DNA of 64,000 bases from Glandiceps talaboti (taxonomy: Eukaryota > Hemichordata > Enteropneusta > Spengelidae): NCBI RefSeq assembly GCF_964340395.1, contig NC_135568.1:17196276-17260275 (forward strand), written 5' to 3'. Every line of letters starts with the position of its first letter. Position 1 is the stretch's first letter. Positions 1 to 34,400 of the stretch are shown here, piece after piece. Below the pieces are notes generated by a model that saw only the letters and a list, made by a program, of their open reading frames with translations, did not search any database and had not been told where the DNA came from. The position numbers and the translations under genes were made by a program.

Positions 1-763
1 TGACAAAACTCAAGATTTTAAGTACTGTAATTGATAGAAATCATCGTGTCTGTCTACCCATCTTTGCATGTAGCCATCAAAGGATGTTTAGAATGATGTT
101 TGGTGATTTTGTCGTTCTTTTTAAACTTTCATTAACAGATACAAGTTCATCTTCATTTGAACTTAGCAGCTTTCAAAGTTAATGACTTCCTTTGTGTCAC
201 ACAGCTACTGTAAACTTAAATAAAATGTCTGAATTCAAGGAATGGTAATGTCCCAATAGTAAAACTAAATGTCCTACTAACTTGTTAAAGCTTGTAGATT
301 TTAAGGGCTTTGTTTGTTCTATTTTCAGCCTTCAATGGTTATCTGTTAGGTGTTCTTTACCTTATTAAGTTATATACATTTGTACAATCATGCAGACATC
401 TGATGACTCACCACTGTGTCTATTTTACTACCTTTGACAATTTGCAGGCTGAGATAGTTTCACATTTCAGTAGTTGTGATAATCAACTTTTAATCATGTC
501 AAGGTCTAGATGTGTTGCCATGGTTATGTTGTCTGTCTGTCTATCCACTTCAGAATTGATTTTGTATCGGTCTGTTGGTCCACTTTAGGAAATATAAGCC
601 AGGTGAGCATACTACATGTATGTCTAGCTTGTGTACATGTATGTATGTTTTATGTGTATGGATTGATAGATGGATTGATAGATGGTTGAATGGATGAATG
701 GATGGACGGACGGATGAATGGACATTGATGTGGATTTCATGCACAAGTTGTGTTGACTATGAA

Positions 764-1132
764 TTAGTCTAGTTCGTAGATACAATGCGTTACAATTACT
801 GTGATCATCTCCACTCGCATATAGGGAAAGTCGTTTTACTAGCACAGAAATCTGTGCTACCCCTGACTGCATTCATATAAACGTGGTGACGTCATCGCGT
901 CTCCAGGTGATTTTAGTGTCAGACTGGAGAGGTGGAGTTCGGTTAATTGAGCAATTGAGTAAAGGGACTAACCTACTGCCTGTCAATTTGTGATGGATTA
1001 CTACTGACATGTGTCGTTTACCCTTAATGCCCAGTAGGGTAGCACAGATTTCTGTGCTAGAATAATGACTTTACATAATGCGAGTGGAGATGATCATAGT
1101 AATCGTAATGAGTTGTATAGGAACTAGACTAA
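764..1132. mobile_element. 369-bp MITE-like element with ~99-bp terminal inverted repeats
   Basis: The left end begins TTAGTCTAGTTC and the right end is GAACTAGACTAA. The arms 764-862 and 1034-1132 are inverted copies, including the near-palindrome AGCACAGAAATCTGTGCT. No coding capacity. The target duplication is not clear (a TTA/TAA type is possible). Confidence 0.85.
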
Positions 1133-1502
1133 CCATGACTTGACTCTAATCTTAACCATTGCAAAGATAACAATTTAAAACAAATCTGAACAGGTTAGAC
1201 CAACCTTGAGCTGGGTGACGTAAGTCCAGGTGAAAGAAAGTTATTTTTGGCCTAAATAACCTTTATTTCCACATAACATTCTATTTGATCATGTCAGTGT
1301 TCAATGTTTAGTTTCCTAGATAAGGGTTCAAAGTAAAGGATTACTGCTAAATGATTGGAACTACCGGTAATGGAGGCTTTATTAATATTGGATGATTTTG
1401 GTCTGTGATTTATTTCGACACTGAGTCAAGTACAAAAGACAATGTGAATGTTACCCAAAATCCAGTTTATCAGTTATGACTTACAATGTATGTCAGCTTA
1501 GA

Positions 1503-1553
1503 ATTAGTCTAGTCCCTATACAAAATCATTAAGATTTACACCTCCACTCATGA
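1503..1553. repeat. Isolated diverged copy of the MITE end
   Basis: TTAGTCTAGTCCCTATACA followed by a stretch ending CACCTCCACTCAT. It is intermediate in wording between the inverted repeat at 764 and the satellite unit at 2591. Confidence 0.75.
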
Positions 1554-1636
1554 GAAACCACATTGGCATCCAGACTACCTCAGAATCAAAACTCACTTTA
1601 ATTTAAATTTGTAGTCTGCAGCTGACCATAGTGATT

Positions 1637-1642
<6 letters not shown>

Positions 1643-1722
<80 letters not shown>

Positions 1723-1915
1723 GTCTGTGTGTCTGTCTGTCTGTCTGTCTGTGTGTCTGTCTGTCTGTATGTCTGTATGTATGTGTGTCTGTCTGTGTGT
1801 CTGTCTGTCTGTCTGACTGTGTGTGTTTGTATGTGTGTGGGTGTGGGTGGGTGGAGGTGTGGGTAGGTGAGGGGTTGTGTGTGTGGAGTGTGCGTGTATA
1901 TGTATGTGTGTTTGG
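1643..1915. repeat. GT / CTGT microsatellite
   Basis: (GT)n followed by a long (CTGT)n with GT interruptions, then a G/T-rich degenerate tail. It produces spurious reading frames on both strands. Confidence 0.95.
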
Positions 1916-2590
1916 GGGGATGGGGATGTTCGTGTGAAGTAATATATGAACCTAACTATATGCAAGATAACTACATCTCAGACTATTTAGTGAGATCTAG
2001 ACATAACCTCTCTTATATCATTATTTCTCTCTGACTACCTCTGACATTTAACTCACAAACACTTTCTCATTTGATCGTATAGGCCAGGCCATTAATTGTC
2101 AAGTCTTGTAAATGTCTGTTATTAGTGTAAAGCTGACACGTAAGCCTGGTTTACGACTCAAATCATGCATACACGCATTATAACATCATAGTTTTATGTT
2201 CACCGATTAATCAGAAAGCAGAAATGTAACGACCTATGCTTACATTCAAATCAAAAGTCGATCATGTGAAAATAAAACCACAACAGAACCTCAAATTGTA
2301 CAAATTATGAAATTGTAAACCATCACAAGTTTTGAAACTTTTCAATTAAAATTAATAAATTACTGATTTTGAATTACGGAAAAAAATTTACATGTAGAAA
2401 GTGCGTGCTTTGAAATTTAAAATTTAGACATTTCGTGTGTATGCAGTTTGTTGTCATTTATATGCAACGTTTGTGCTGATCAAGAGGTAAATATAGTGTT
2501 GTGATTTGACAAAAATATTGAAGAAAATAATTGTGTATACTTCAGTCTATAATATGTAAATGTACTCTTTAGCAACAGAGTTCTTGCTAT

Positions 2591-4850
2591 TAGTCTAGTT
2601 CCTTTACAGTATCGTTACCATTTACACCTCAACTCACATAGTCTAGTTCCTTTACAGTATCGTTACCATTTACACCTCAACTCACATAGTCTAGTTCCTT
2701 TACAGTATCGTTACCATTTACACCTCCACTCACATAGTCTAGTTCCTTTACAGTATCATTACCATTTACACCTCCACTCACATAGTCTAGTTCCTTTACA
2801 GTATCATTACCATTTACACCTCAACTCACATAGTCTAGTTCCTTTACAGTATCGTTACCATTTACACCTCAACTCACATAGTCTAGTTCCTGTACAGTAT
2901 CGTTACCATTTACACCTCAACTCACATAGTCTAGTTCCTTTACAGTATCGTTACCATTTACACCTCCACTCACATAGTCTAGTTCCTTTACGGTATCGTT
3001 ACCATTTACACCTCCACTCACATAGTCTAGTTCCTTTACAGTATCGTTACCATTTACACCTCCACTCACAGTCTAGTTCCTATACAGTATCGTTACCATT
3101 TACACCTCCACTCACAGTCTAGTTCCTTTACAGTATCGTTACCATTTACACCTCCACTCACAGTCTAGTTCCTATACAGTATCGTTATCATTTATACCTC
3201 CACTCACAGTCTAGTTCCTTTACAGTATCGTTACTATTTACACCTCCACTCACAGTCTAGTTCCTTTACAGTATCGTTACTATTTACACCTCCACTCACA
3301 GTCTAGTTCCTTTACAGTATCGTTACTATTTACACCTCCACTCACAGTCTAGTTCCTTTACAGTATCGTTACTATTTACACCTCCACTCACAGTCTAGTT
3401 CCTTTACAGTATCGTTACTATTTACACCTCCACTCACAGTCTAGTTCCTTTACAGTATCGTTACTATTTACACCTCCACTCACAGTCTAGTTCCTTTACA
3501 GTATCATTACGATTTACACCTTCACTCACAGTCTAGTTCCTATACAGTATCATTACGATTTACACCTCCACTCACTAGTCTAGTTCCTTTACAGTATCGT
3601 TACCTTTTACACCTCCACTCACATAGTCTAGTTCCTATACAGTATCATTACCATTTACATCTCCACTCACATAGTCTAGTTCCTATACAGTATCGTTACC
3701 ATTTACATCTCCACTCACAGTCTAGTTCCTTTACAGTATCGTTACCATTTACACCTCCACTCACAGTCTAGTTCCTTTACAGTATCGTTACCATTTACAC
3801 CTCCACTCACAGTCTACGGTAGTTCCTGTACAGTATCGTTATCATTTATACCTCCACTCACATCGTCTAGTTCCTATACAGTATCGTTACCATTTATACC
3901 TTCACTCATAGTCTAGTTCCTATACAGTATCGTTACCATTTATACCTCCACTCACATCATCTAGTTCCTATACAGTATCGTTACTATTTACACCTCCACT
4001 CGCAGTCTAGTTCCTGTACAGTATCGTTACCATTTATACCTCCACTCACATCATCTAGTTCCTATACAGTATCGTTACCATTTATACCTCCACTCACATC
4101 ATCTAGTTCCTATACAGTATTGTTACTATTTACACCTCCACTCGCAGTCTAGTTCCTGTACAGTATCGTTACCATTTATACCTCCACTCACATCACCTAG
4201 TTCCTATACAGTATCGTTACCATTTATACCTTCACTCACAGTCTAGTTCCTATACAGTATCGTTACCATTTATACCTCCACGCACATCACCTAGTTCCTA
4301 TACAGTATCGTTACCATTTATACCTTCACTCACAGTCTAGTTCCTATACAGTATCGTTACCATTTATACCTCCACTCACATCATCTAGTTCCTATACAGT
4401 ATCGTTACCATTTATACCTCCACTCACAGTCTAGTTCCTATACAGTATCGTTACCATTTATACCTCCACTCACATCATCTAGTTCCTATACAGTATCGTT
4501 ACCATTTACACCTTCACTCACATAGTCTAGTTCCTATACAGTATCATTACCATTTACACCTCCACTCACATCGTCTAGTTCCTATACAGTATCATTACCA
4601 TTTATACCTTCACTCACAGTCTAGTTCCTATACAGTATCGTTACCATTTACACCTTCACTCACATCGTCTAGTTCCTATACAGTATCATTACCATTTATA
4701 CCTTCACTCACATAGTCTAGTTCCTATACAGTATCATTACCATTTACACCTCCACTCACATCGTCTAGTTCCTATACAGTATCATTACCATTTACACCTC
4801 CACTCACATAGTCTAGTTCCTATACAGTATCGTTACCTTTACCATACTTA
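2591..4850. repeat. 45-48 bp satellite array, about 48 copies
   Basis: Tandem units starting TAGTCTAGTTCC and ending CACCTCCACTCACA. The early units are 48 bp and many later ones 45 bp. Subtypes differ in TTTACAG or TATACAG, and in CATAG, CATCATCT or CAG joins. Blocks of one subtype are adjacent, as expected from unequal exchange. The unit resembles the end of the MITE at 764-1132. Confidence 0.95.
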
Positions 4851-6682
4851 TACACTGTTTAGTTACTAATACTATTATAACAGTTGGAAGTTCACTGATT
4901 GGATGAACAACTTTATGTGTTGATTAAGGGACTTTGACCAGACGTGGTTTAGTTAGAGACCATGTTGGCATCCAGACTATCTTGCTTATAGGCATGGTAA
5001 AGTGTAGATAAATAATATTTTTTGAAAAGCATAAACTATACAGATGTGCTGCAATGCCATTGGCACTATTTCTATCATTTTGACTTTGAAGAAAAGATTG
5101 AATTTTTTTATTAGAGGACTCACTAATCATATTCAGTCATCTAATTCAGTCTGAATTTTATGCAAGTATAATTTCATCTAACCATAATTAGGTTACCATG
5201 ATATGTAATTGCATACCATGTATACTATGTAAGAATGGAAAGACAATATGTACAGGAATGAAACTAAATGTCTAGTCTCTTTGGTTTTCATGTTAATGTT
5301 AATTTTGTTTTTATTAATGTAACTAACATTATAGTTGTGTACAGTTTTAGAAAGTTGCAGGTAATGCAGTTCCTAAAAATGTGTAAAATGTTGATGTTTC
5401 GAGAATAAAAATTCTTTCGCAAGGACCAAGGAAATAATTTACCAAGGGCACCCAACTGGATGACTTGTTGAGTGAATCTATATAACTGAATAAAAGAGAA
5501 ATTCATGGCCACAAAATTGCTGATAATGATCTCTACATGGGGTAGATACTTGCTGATGATTAGTAATTAGTTTATGTGTGACTATCAGACCTCTTTCAAT
5601 TTGCTGCCATTTTTAACACAACTGAACCGTAATATGATTGTACAGTTATATAGCGTATGGTAAACTACCTGATGGAAAGTTGTCAATTCCTTTAGTTTCC
5701 GGTAAAACTAATGATCCGATTAAATTTACAACTTTTTTTGTAACTTTAAACATGCATTCATCAAGTCATATAATACATTCCTGTACCACGACCAAGGGTT
5801 CTTGTTACTTATGAGTAATGTTTCGCCTGTTCAACCAACAAACAAACAGTTTATCTGTTGACCTGAGCAGGCAAAATGTTACTCGTAATAAGAACCTGTC
5901 CTCATGCTACAAGAAGTTATTTAACTATTACTAACTTTTATGTAGCTTTAATATATTTAAACAATTATCAACTTGCTTTCATACTATGTACTTCAGCTTA
6001 GCATGATAATGGCTCTTGACAAATCATAGTGTGTCGAAAATCTAGCCAACGTTATTATGTTCACTGTTATGTCAAAAGTACATGCAGATATTTAAAAAAT
6101 GTGAAAATGGCTTTGAGAACGTTTGGTACACTTGCAAACTGAGTAAATATATGTTCAAGTGCAAGAAGTTTATTGTACTTTGTAAATTAGAATATTGATT
6201 GATATAACTGTTGAAATGGATGGAAATATCAATACGCTTCTGACTGCAACAGTGCAAGTGAGTTTGTTGTACTGTTCTTATTAGGATGTACATTTATGTA
6301 ACAGGAATATCAATATTATACACTTGAGTGCTAGTGAGTGTGTCATACTTTGCTTAGTACTATTAGTAGAATTATGAATGGAATATCAACTTACCTTAAT
6401 AGGACAGAAAGTGAATACATTGTGCTTTGAAGTGCTTAATTATTCACTTTATGATTACTGAAAGTGGTTCATTATGACAGATTAAGGGCAATAGTACAAT
6501 CTACTCAAGGTTACCTTGTTAGTGAGGTTTTCAAAAGAAGGCAAATATATTTTTTTTTAAGTGTTTATTTCCAATATTTTAACGTCAGAAAAATATATTA
6601 GGTAGTTAAGAATTTTATTTTTACATGGTATTTTTTAATTACTTCTGCCCAAAGACACGACACTCATTGGTCACTATATTTC

Positions 6683-6830
6683 TGCCTGTCTCTGTCTGTC
6701 TGTCTGTCTGTCTGTGTCTGTCTGTCTGTCTGTCTGTCTGTCAGTTTGTCTGTCGCTGTCTGTCTGAAATGTAATGGTTTTGTTTGTGTTTGTCTAATGA
6801 TTTTGTTTCTGTCTGTCTGTCTCTGTTTCT
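6683..6830. repeat. CTGT microsatellite, interrupted
   Basis: Two CTGT blocks (6683-6765 and about 6805-6830) separated by unique DNA. Confidence 0.9.
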
Positions 6831-7165
6831 TTCTCTGTGGACACAATTTCTCAAATACATTCAGTTCGAATAAAACTTGCATAATTAATGATTTTGGGTA
6901 GTTAGGCAATATCTTGATCCAGTTTTTCACATTTCACATGACTTGGTGCATACATTGACACTGACAAAATACACATGGCCTATATCTTAACAATGCATGC
7001 TTCAAATTTCAGATAATTTGGTATATATACCATATGTTGATGATAGTAAGAGATATAGAAACATCAATCTGTATGCAAGGCATTCAGTTTACATCAGATT
7101 CTGGTCTTGGTCTTACTGTTTGTCATGCATATCACAGACTGCTAATTGTGTAGTAAAGTTTAACA

Positions 7166-7400
7166 CACTTAACAAGAACACTGGTAGGTAAACCTGGTGA
7201 ACTGATCGGGAGCTCAGGTAGATTTTACATACTTACAACACTTAATGGAAATGCAGGTAGGTAACCCTGGTTAACTGACAGGGAACTCAGGTAGATTTTA
7301 CCTACTTACCACACTTAACAAAAACACTGGTCGGGAAACCTGGCTTCGGAACTGAGGCAGATATTACCTACTTATCGCACTATAAAATGTGTGGTGAACT
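7166..7400. repeat. 73-bp tandem repeat, about 3 diverged copies
   Basis: Copies marked by AACTGATCGGGAGCTCAGG at 7200 and AACTGACAGGGAACTCAGG at 7273, each followed by TAGATTTTAC; a third is degraded. Confidence 0.8.
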
Positions 7401-7839
7401 GAGGTAGAATAAAAAATGTCAAAATAGCTGTCAGCATATATCTTTAGCAGAGTCATAACAGGTGCATATTTTTCCTTAGTTTCATTGCAAATATTCTGTA
7501 TGTCGTTCAAGAAAATCTGGTGATAAATGTCTAAGATTGCTATCTACTTCTGAATCAACAATAAATCATCGACTAACAGAACCATTAAAAATGGGTATTC
7601 AGAAACTTGTGGTAATTCTACACTTCACGAATGAAATGCTTTTACAAAAACATTTACGCTGGTGAGAATTGTCTAACTTCAAGGAGATAATGTCTTACAG
7701 TTCAAATCAGAGAGAATTGTGGGTAATATAATGTACAGTGGGGGTTGACACTGGACAAGTTGTGAAAAAGTCACTGAATCAAGTACATGTACATGTACAA
7801 AAAAATACATTGTGAATGGAGCCCGAAATCCAGTTTACT

Positions 7840-7930
7840 TGTAATGTCCCATGAGTAAAACACCAAGCCTACATCATTTTAACTGTAATGTCCCATGAGT
7901 GAAACACCAAGCCTACATCATTTTAACTGT
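7840..7930. repeat. 46-bp direct duplication
   Basis: Two near-identical copies of TGTAATGTCCCATGAGT followed by AAACACCAAGCCTACATC, just upstream of the first RING exon. Confidence 0.85.
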
Positions 7931-7985
7931 ATATGTTATATGATACATTAGCATACCTTTTATATTCATTTGTTTGTTTTTACAG

Positions 7986-28564
<20,579 letters not shown>

Positions 28565-29318
28565 GAGGAAGTACATGTATTTTAGAGAGCTGTTGCAGGT
28601 GAATGAAGCTTGCATAGCTAACATAGTGACATGTTTAATATTGAGTACATTTCATTTTAAACAGGAGAGGTAAAAGTCAAGAATGTTTTATGCATGGTGA
28701 AGTGTCTGTCTGTCTGCCTGTGTGTGTATGTCTGTAGTAGAAAATTTAGAGTAAAAAATCCATAGGCCAGTTCCCTTGGTATTTGTTTGGATATTTGCTG
28801 TGGATGTCTTGGTAGGAAACTGTTCACAGCATTGGCATGCCATTTTGTCAAAAATGTCAGCTTTGGTAGAAAACTAAAAGATCAATCAGTACTGTGATCT
28901 GATCCTTGACAAGTAAATTGGTCAATTAAATTTTGAAACTACATGTATTGGATGGAATTCAAATTATTTCTGTAATCAATGTTTTTTAGATATTCCTGAT
29001 ACAGATCTATGACTGAATTTGATTGATCAAGGAAGATCACCTGATTCTCAACATAAATATTAGGCAAAAAATCCCCACAATTTTTGTTGAAATCTTAAAC
29101 TCACAATGTGATGTATTTGACAGATAAGTTAAATGTTGATAATGATGTGGTGTGTGTAGGTGATCATGTATTCAAGGTAACATAACCTTATCAATTCAGA
29201 CTGCAAACTAATGAATTAAGATCATATTCAGTTGTGCTAAAATGTTATCGGTGCTGTTTTAAATTGCTCTGTCTGCCATACATAGATAAAAACAAGTAAT
29301 TCATGAAACAGATTCAAC

Positions 29319-29324
29319 AATAAA
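29319..29324 (+). promoter_or_regulatory. Candidate poly(A) signal for the ANKIB1-like gene
   Basis: An AATAAA hexamer lies about 755 bp after the stop codon at 28562-28564. Other AATAAA hexamers occur in this AT-rich region, so the choice is tentative. Confidence 0.3.
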
Positions 29325-29524
29325 TGACACATGTTGTCGTTATCAGTACAGCATTTATTTTATTCCAACATCGTATAATTAGATGCACCAATTTTCAGAA
29401 ATGAAAACCGGGCTCACACTTTGCAAGTATTCTGTCACAGCCTGCCTGGCCTATATATTACTTATATGTTTATATATTTGTTATATGTTTACATTGTGTA
29501 AGTAGGATATAAAGTGATACGTTA

Positions 29525-30525
29525 GTTCACAGTTACAGCATAAATAGGGTTGCTTTGGCATTTCAGTCGTGGAACATACTGCAAGACACTTTGAATTAGC
29601 GACATGCTTTTTTAGTGATCACAGCTCAACCATTGTTGTAGCAAAGTGTTACATTGTAATTTAGCGACCTAGCCACATGTGTCAAAACACAATACTAGTA
29701 CCTACATGTTGTTGACGGCCCAAGAGTTGATGTCATTTCCGCGTTGCTACGTTGTAATTGAGGTCACGCTCCCCTGCTCGGTCGACACGAGGGGGGAGCT
29801 ACCCCCTCGTGTTGACTGAGCCGGGAGAGCTTGTCGACTACGTCAGAATACATTTTGCTTTTACACTAATTACAACTACTAGTACTATCAAATTGTTCCA
29901 CTTCAACATCGCTATGCTACGATATATACGGTACTGAAGAGAGCCAGCACAGTATTCCTTACGTCTACCAGTTCCAAACGACAAGAAATCAAGTGAAAGT
30001 GACAAACTCGTTGAACAAAGCCGTCACTGATGACATGTTATCTACACAACAATCTGATCCCCAGTTTAAAGTTGACACACTAAATCATTCATGATGTTCT
30101 GTCTGTTTATGTGTGTAGACTAGTACTGTATATGTGACATGTGCATTTGTGGTATATTGATGTTTTCATCAGCATCCATTTTCAATATATTATTTCGACG
30201 CACTCTATTAATAGCAGCAATTTGAATTAACGAAGCTACACTGTTCACTAATTTCACTAAAATAACATGCTTGCTAAAAGAACATGATTAACAGTAACGT
30301 TTTCACACACACTCGGTTTACTTTGATCACAAAATAAAGCTTTTTAGAGATGCCATGCATAGTGGGAATGTTGAAGTGGTCATGTTGCTTATCCATAGGA
30401 AAATAAACCATTGAACCCATTAAAATCATCAAGTTCATGTGTCATATCCTTTCAGCAAAAGCCTGTTTCTACTCACTGTAAAACAATAGCAATGCTTACC
30501 ACTTTTTGAAGTGGTTAATTCCTCT
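29525..30525. mobile_element. Probable ~1-kb non-coding interspersed element (repeat C, copy 2)
   Basis: The left part (29525-29615) and right part (30372-30525) match the sequences flanking the minisatellite at 25681-26590. The middle carries the GC-rich hairpin at 29768-29830. No coding capacity. That this is one element is an inference. Confidence 0.45.
29768..29830. repeat. GC-rich perfect-type hairpin
   Basis: The left arm GCTCCCCTGCTCGGTCGACA with CGAGGGGGG pairs with the right arm CCCCCTCGTGTTGACTGAGC and CGGGAGAGC across a short loop. This stands out from the AT-rich surroundings. Confidence 0.88.
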
Positions 30526-31247
30526 TTGTAGCAGGGTATTTGTTTGTACACAAAAAACTCCAAGTTGGGCAAAACAGGATTAAGTACACATGTATGATCG
30601 TGCTGCTGTGTGTGTGTGTGTGTGTGTGTGGTACTTCTGATGTTGTTAGTGTGGAGTTGAAATGTGTCTATATTAAACGATTAATGTATATATTATGTAG
30701 AAACATGAGTGACATGCCAAGGTAACCCAGTTTGTGTTGTAATGAAAGCCTGGTGTATTCTATTTAGTTAACAATAATGCATAATGAGCATGACACTATT
30801 GTAACATGATTTCTAGCATGCAATTTTAGTTGGCAAGGGTAATGAGTAATAAAAACGAAAGCCCTGGCTGCTTAGACATGTATAATTAGAGGCCAGTACT
30901 ATGATCCACATTATGGTTTTTATCATCTTTTTAGTTTCCTTTAAAGTTATGCATTTACATTTTATTTGTTTGCTCTTTTTTTGAATTCAAGGGAAGAATG
31001 GCAATATTGAGTATGGCTGTTTTCTATTCTAGAGGCCATATGTACTTATCAAAGTCCTCTTGAACTCTTCTTCCTTGCTGAAATAAAAGGATGGGACATT
31101 CAGATGCCATTTGGATAAAGTAGGAAAAATATACCGTGTACCTGAAGTTATAAGCCAGTGATCTGCAGAATATTTATATATAGATTCATCAAATTTGTTC
31201 TTCATACAATAGGAAAGACATTATTTAGCAGATGTTCTCTCACTTGC

Positions 31248-31415
31248 CCTCAGTCTCTCTCTGCTCTCTCTCTCAGTCTTTCATGCTCTGTCATCTTGCC
31301 CCCAATCTCTCTCTGTTCTCTGTCTCTCAATCTTTCACGGTCTGTCATCTTTCCCCCAGTCTCTCTCTGTTCTCTGTCTCTCAATCTTTCACGCTCTGTC
31401 ATCTTTCCCCCAGAC
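31248..31415. repeat. 54-bp pyrimidine-rich minisatellite, about 3 copies
   Basis: Units run AGTCTCTCTCTGTTCTCTG, TCTCTCAATCTTTCACG and CTCTGTCATCTTTCCCCC. Confidence 0.88.
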
Positions 31416-34400
31416 ATTCTCTCATTGGAGCACTAAATATCTGAATATTTGAATTACTATAATGACTTCTGCAATGACATTAATCAGTGCAGTCATATTT
31501 ATATTTCATGAGATGGCTTGGAAATGTTTCAATAATGCTAACAGATATTAGATCAAAACAAATAAATTAGGTAAATGTATTGAGACAGGTACAAGAGCAA
31601 GTGGAGGACAGCTTCTATTTCCTTGCCAATCAGGTTAAAGTTAGGGGATCAAATCCTATTTCTATCCCTTATCTATCACTAACCTGAGCTCCCTAGCTTA
31701 AAACAAATATGGAACTTTTTCTAGTTGGTCCTGCCCAGCTCCATTTGTTCGTTCATCACACTTGTCAAATTTGATATTATATATATATTATTAAAGTATA
31801 ATTTGTTGTCTATATTGTACAAGTCAATGCTTAAATATTTCTTTACTAAGATATTATGTAAAGAATTCTATTTATAATTGATTCTATAATAGAATCCATG
31901 ATACACTTGTAATGATGACACATTTTAAATAGGAAAATGTCTGGATTTACCAGTATGTGTCCATCTGTTTACTGTATACTTCTTTTGATGTTGAGGTTAA
32001 TTAAGGGTTTGTTTGTTGTCATAAGTATGTATATTGCATTTTAAATAATTGTTAATATATGTTTATCTGGCTTCATTTCACTGTCATTTCTTAGAAATGT
32101 AATATTCTTCATTAAGGTAGAATGCACCTGAGGAGTAATTTGCCTAGAATCAAGGTTTCCTACAATTTCTCCAACTTTACTATATGCAAGCTTGTTCCTG
32201 GTCCACTTGAAATAATATCAAGATAGATAACAGAATTCAGCAGCCATGTTAGATTCTCAAATATCATGATTGTGATGTAATTCTAAATTCTATTTCAAAA
32301 ATTTACAATGACCCCTGATTTTTTTTGTTAATTTAAAATGAGAATGAGTTGAAGTTTTTTTTTTACGAAGTTACAGCAAAAATTTATTGAAAAAACTCTT
32401 CCTTTTCACAAATGAAATAAACAGCAAACCTAAACTTTGCATATTGTAAAATGAGGACTGGTATGACCCACAAAATATTTGAAAACAGATATATGACACC
32501 TTAAGTATAGCCTTGTTAAAGAAAAGGCAGATGACACCTTAAGTATAGCTGGATGTACCAGTGTTAAAGAATAAGGCAGAAGATCGGGCCATTTATGTAG
32601 GAGTTTCTGATGAAAGTGGTTATTTTCTTACCAGGAGTGTCAGTTACTGTGAACATGTTAGACTTAACATACAGAGCAATTTTAGCATGTTTGGCTTTCC
32701 CCTTCAATGACCTATTATCATAATTTACATATGGTACATTGTAATCAGGTACAAATCTATAACAACAGAAGGATTTTTTGCAACCTTTTTCTTGATTTTG
32801 ATGATCAAAATTGCTTACCTTGCAGTTTTAGGAGACTACTTTTTGAACACACTACACTAGTTTATGAAATATTGATTAACATCGCCTTGGCAACCATAAT
32901 TGCCAAAATTTAGCTAATTTATCTGAGGATAATTTTAAGTTGAAGGAAATTATTGAAATTAATCACCAACTTAATTATGGATATGTTGCGTGGAGTTTTT
33001 ACAAATAAAGGAATCTTTAAACTGCTTTAAGATTGCTTTACCGGTGTGAAAAGTATAAAATTTGTGTGATAAATTATCATGGGATAGGAAAGTTCATATG
33101 AGAAGTGTATTTTAAATAGAAAATACCTTTCTTCAAATTAGGAATTACTTTGTCATTGTAAATGTTGTTTGATGTAATAAGAATAATTTATGCAAGATAA
33201 ATGTCATTGCCTCGTAAATACAAAAATGTTGTAGACAATTTGCACCAGATGAATATTGTCGCATAAATATGAAAATGTTGTGGACGATCTTTGTATGTCT
33301 CTACAAAAAGAGTCAAGCATTGTTACAGATCAGACTATGATTACACTCAAGAAGATAGTTACAATTTTTTGTGGAGTGAAATTATTTCAAAGGTGGACCT
33401 CAAACAGTTCATACTATTCAATTAATTATGTTGCTATTTATTAAATATTGAATTTGAATGTATGAATAATTCAACTAAAATAACAATAGTTTCTTTACAG
33501 TCACAGTTTTCTGAAATCTAATTTATAGTGTTCCTCTGTATTAGTGTTCGACAGATTTTTTTGTATAAAGGGCTGTGTTTTAAAACCTGGAATGAATTGA
33601 GATTGAACAAATACACAAATAACTTAATTAGTGTACAAAGATGCGTTGCACCATTAAGTATAATGTACATAATTATGTTGTGTCATTTTTTTGTTAAATC
33701 ACTAGTCACATTTTAAATTGTGTATATCTACTTTGAAGTGATTGTGACAACTGTATATGAACCCAGATGTGTTTATGATTGATATTATAATATAAGAAGT
33801 CATGAAATTTGCATTTTAACAATTTCCGTACAAACGTGACATTCAGGCAATTATTCGGACAACGCATATTACAAAATTCTTCAGCACATTTTATCCAAAG
33901 CATTTCTTAGATCTTTGTATTGATGGATTTCAAGATGTCCTCTCCACAGACACTTAGACGTGCCCAACGGTTCAATATTCAAACTGTAAATTAGACGATT
34001 TCACATAGCAATACCTTGACACACTAGATATTGACAAAACAGTAGGCCATTCCAGACTGCAAACTGGAAATTGAGAATACATCGCACTCACTCAAATCAT
34101 CACCTCATAGTACTGTTTCGTAAGAGCTTTGACCCTTGGTATTCTATAGAAGTGTAAATCAGGGATGTTTTCATATTGTTCAGACATTAAGGAAAGCAGC
34201 AGTGCTCTATGATTGAGTAACCTATACCATGTATACTCCCAAAGGTACACATAGACAGGAATTAGAGTGCCATCATGGCAAATTATGGAAAGTTCTATAA
34301 TTATATGATTTGTGAGTGGCTTAGCTCTTGAGGTTGATTCATTAATATATTCATATTGAGGGCTCTACTGATATTATCTAGCACAGCAGGTAGATTTCAA

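Larger units (their letters stand above)
1..7985. other. Intron or 5' flank of the ANKIB1-like gene, no exon recognised
   Basis: I found no ankyrin-coding or other exon here. Recognisable contents are the 369-bp inverted-repeat element, GT/CTGT tracts, the satellite array, a 73-bp tandem repeat near 7166-7400 and a 46-bp doublet at 7840-7930. The remainder is AT-rich unique-looking DNA. Confidence 0.6.

Noticed and set aside
1603-1965. His/Thr-rich minus-strand frame and Cys/Val-rich plus-strand frames
   Set aside because: Produced by the GT/CTGT microsatellite.
32101-32480. Similarity to 47265-47440 around TGTTCCTGGTCC and AACAGCAAAC
   Set aside because: Only short shared words in AT-rich DNA; too weak by eye to list as a repeat pair.
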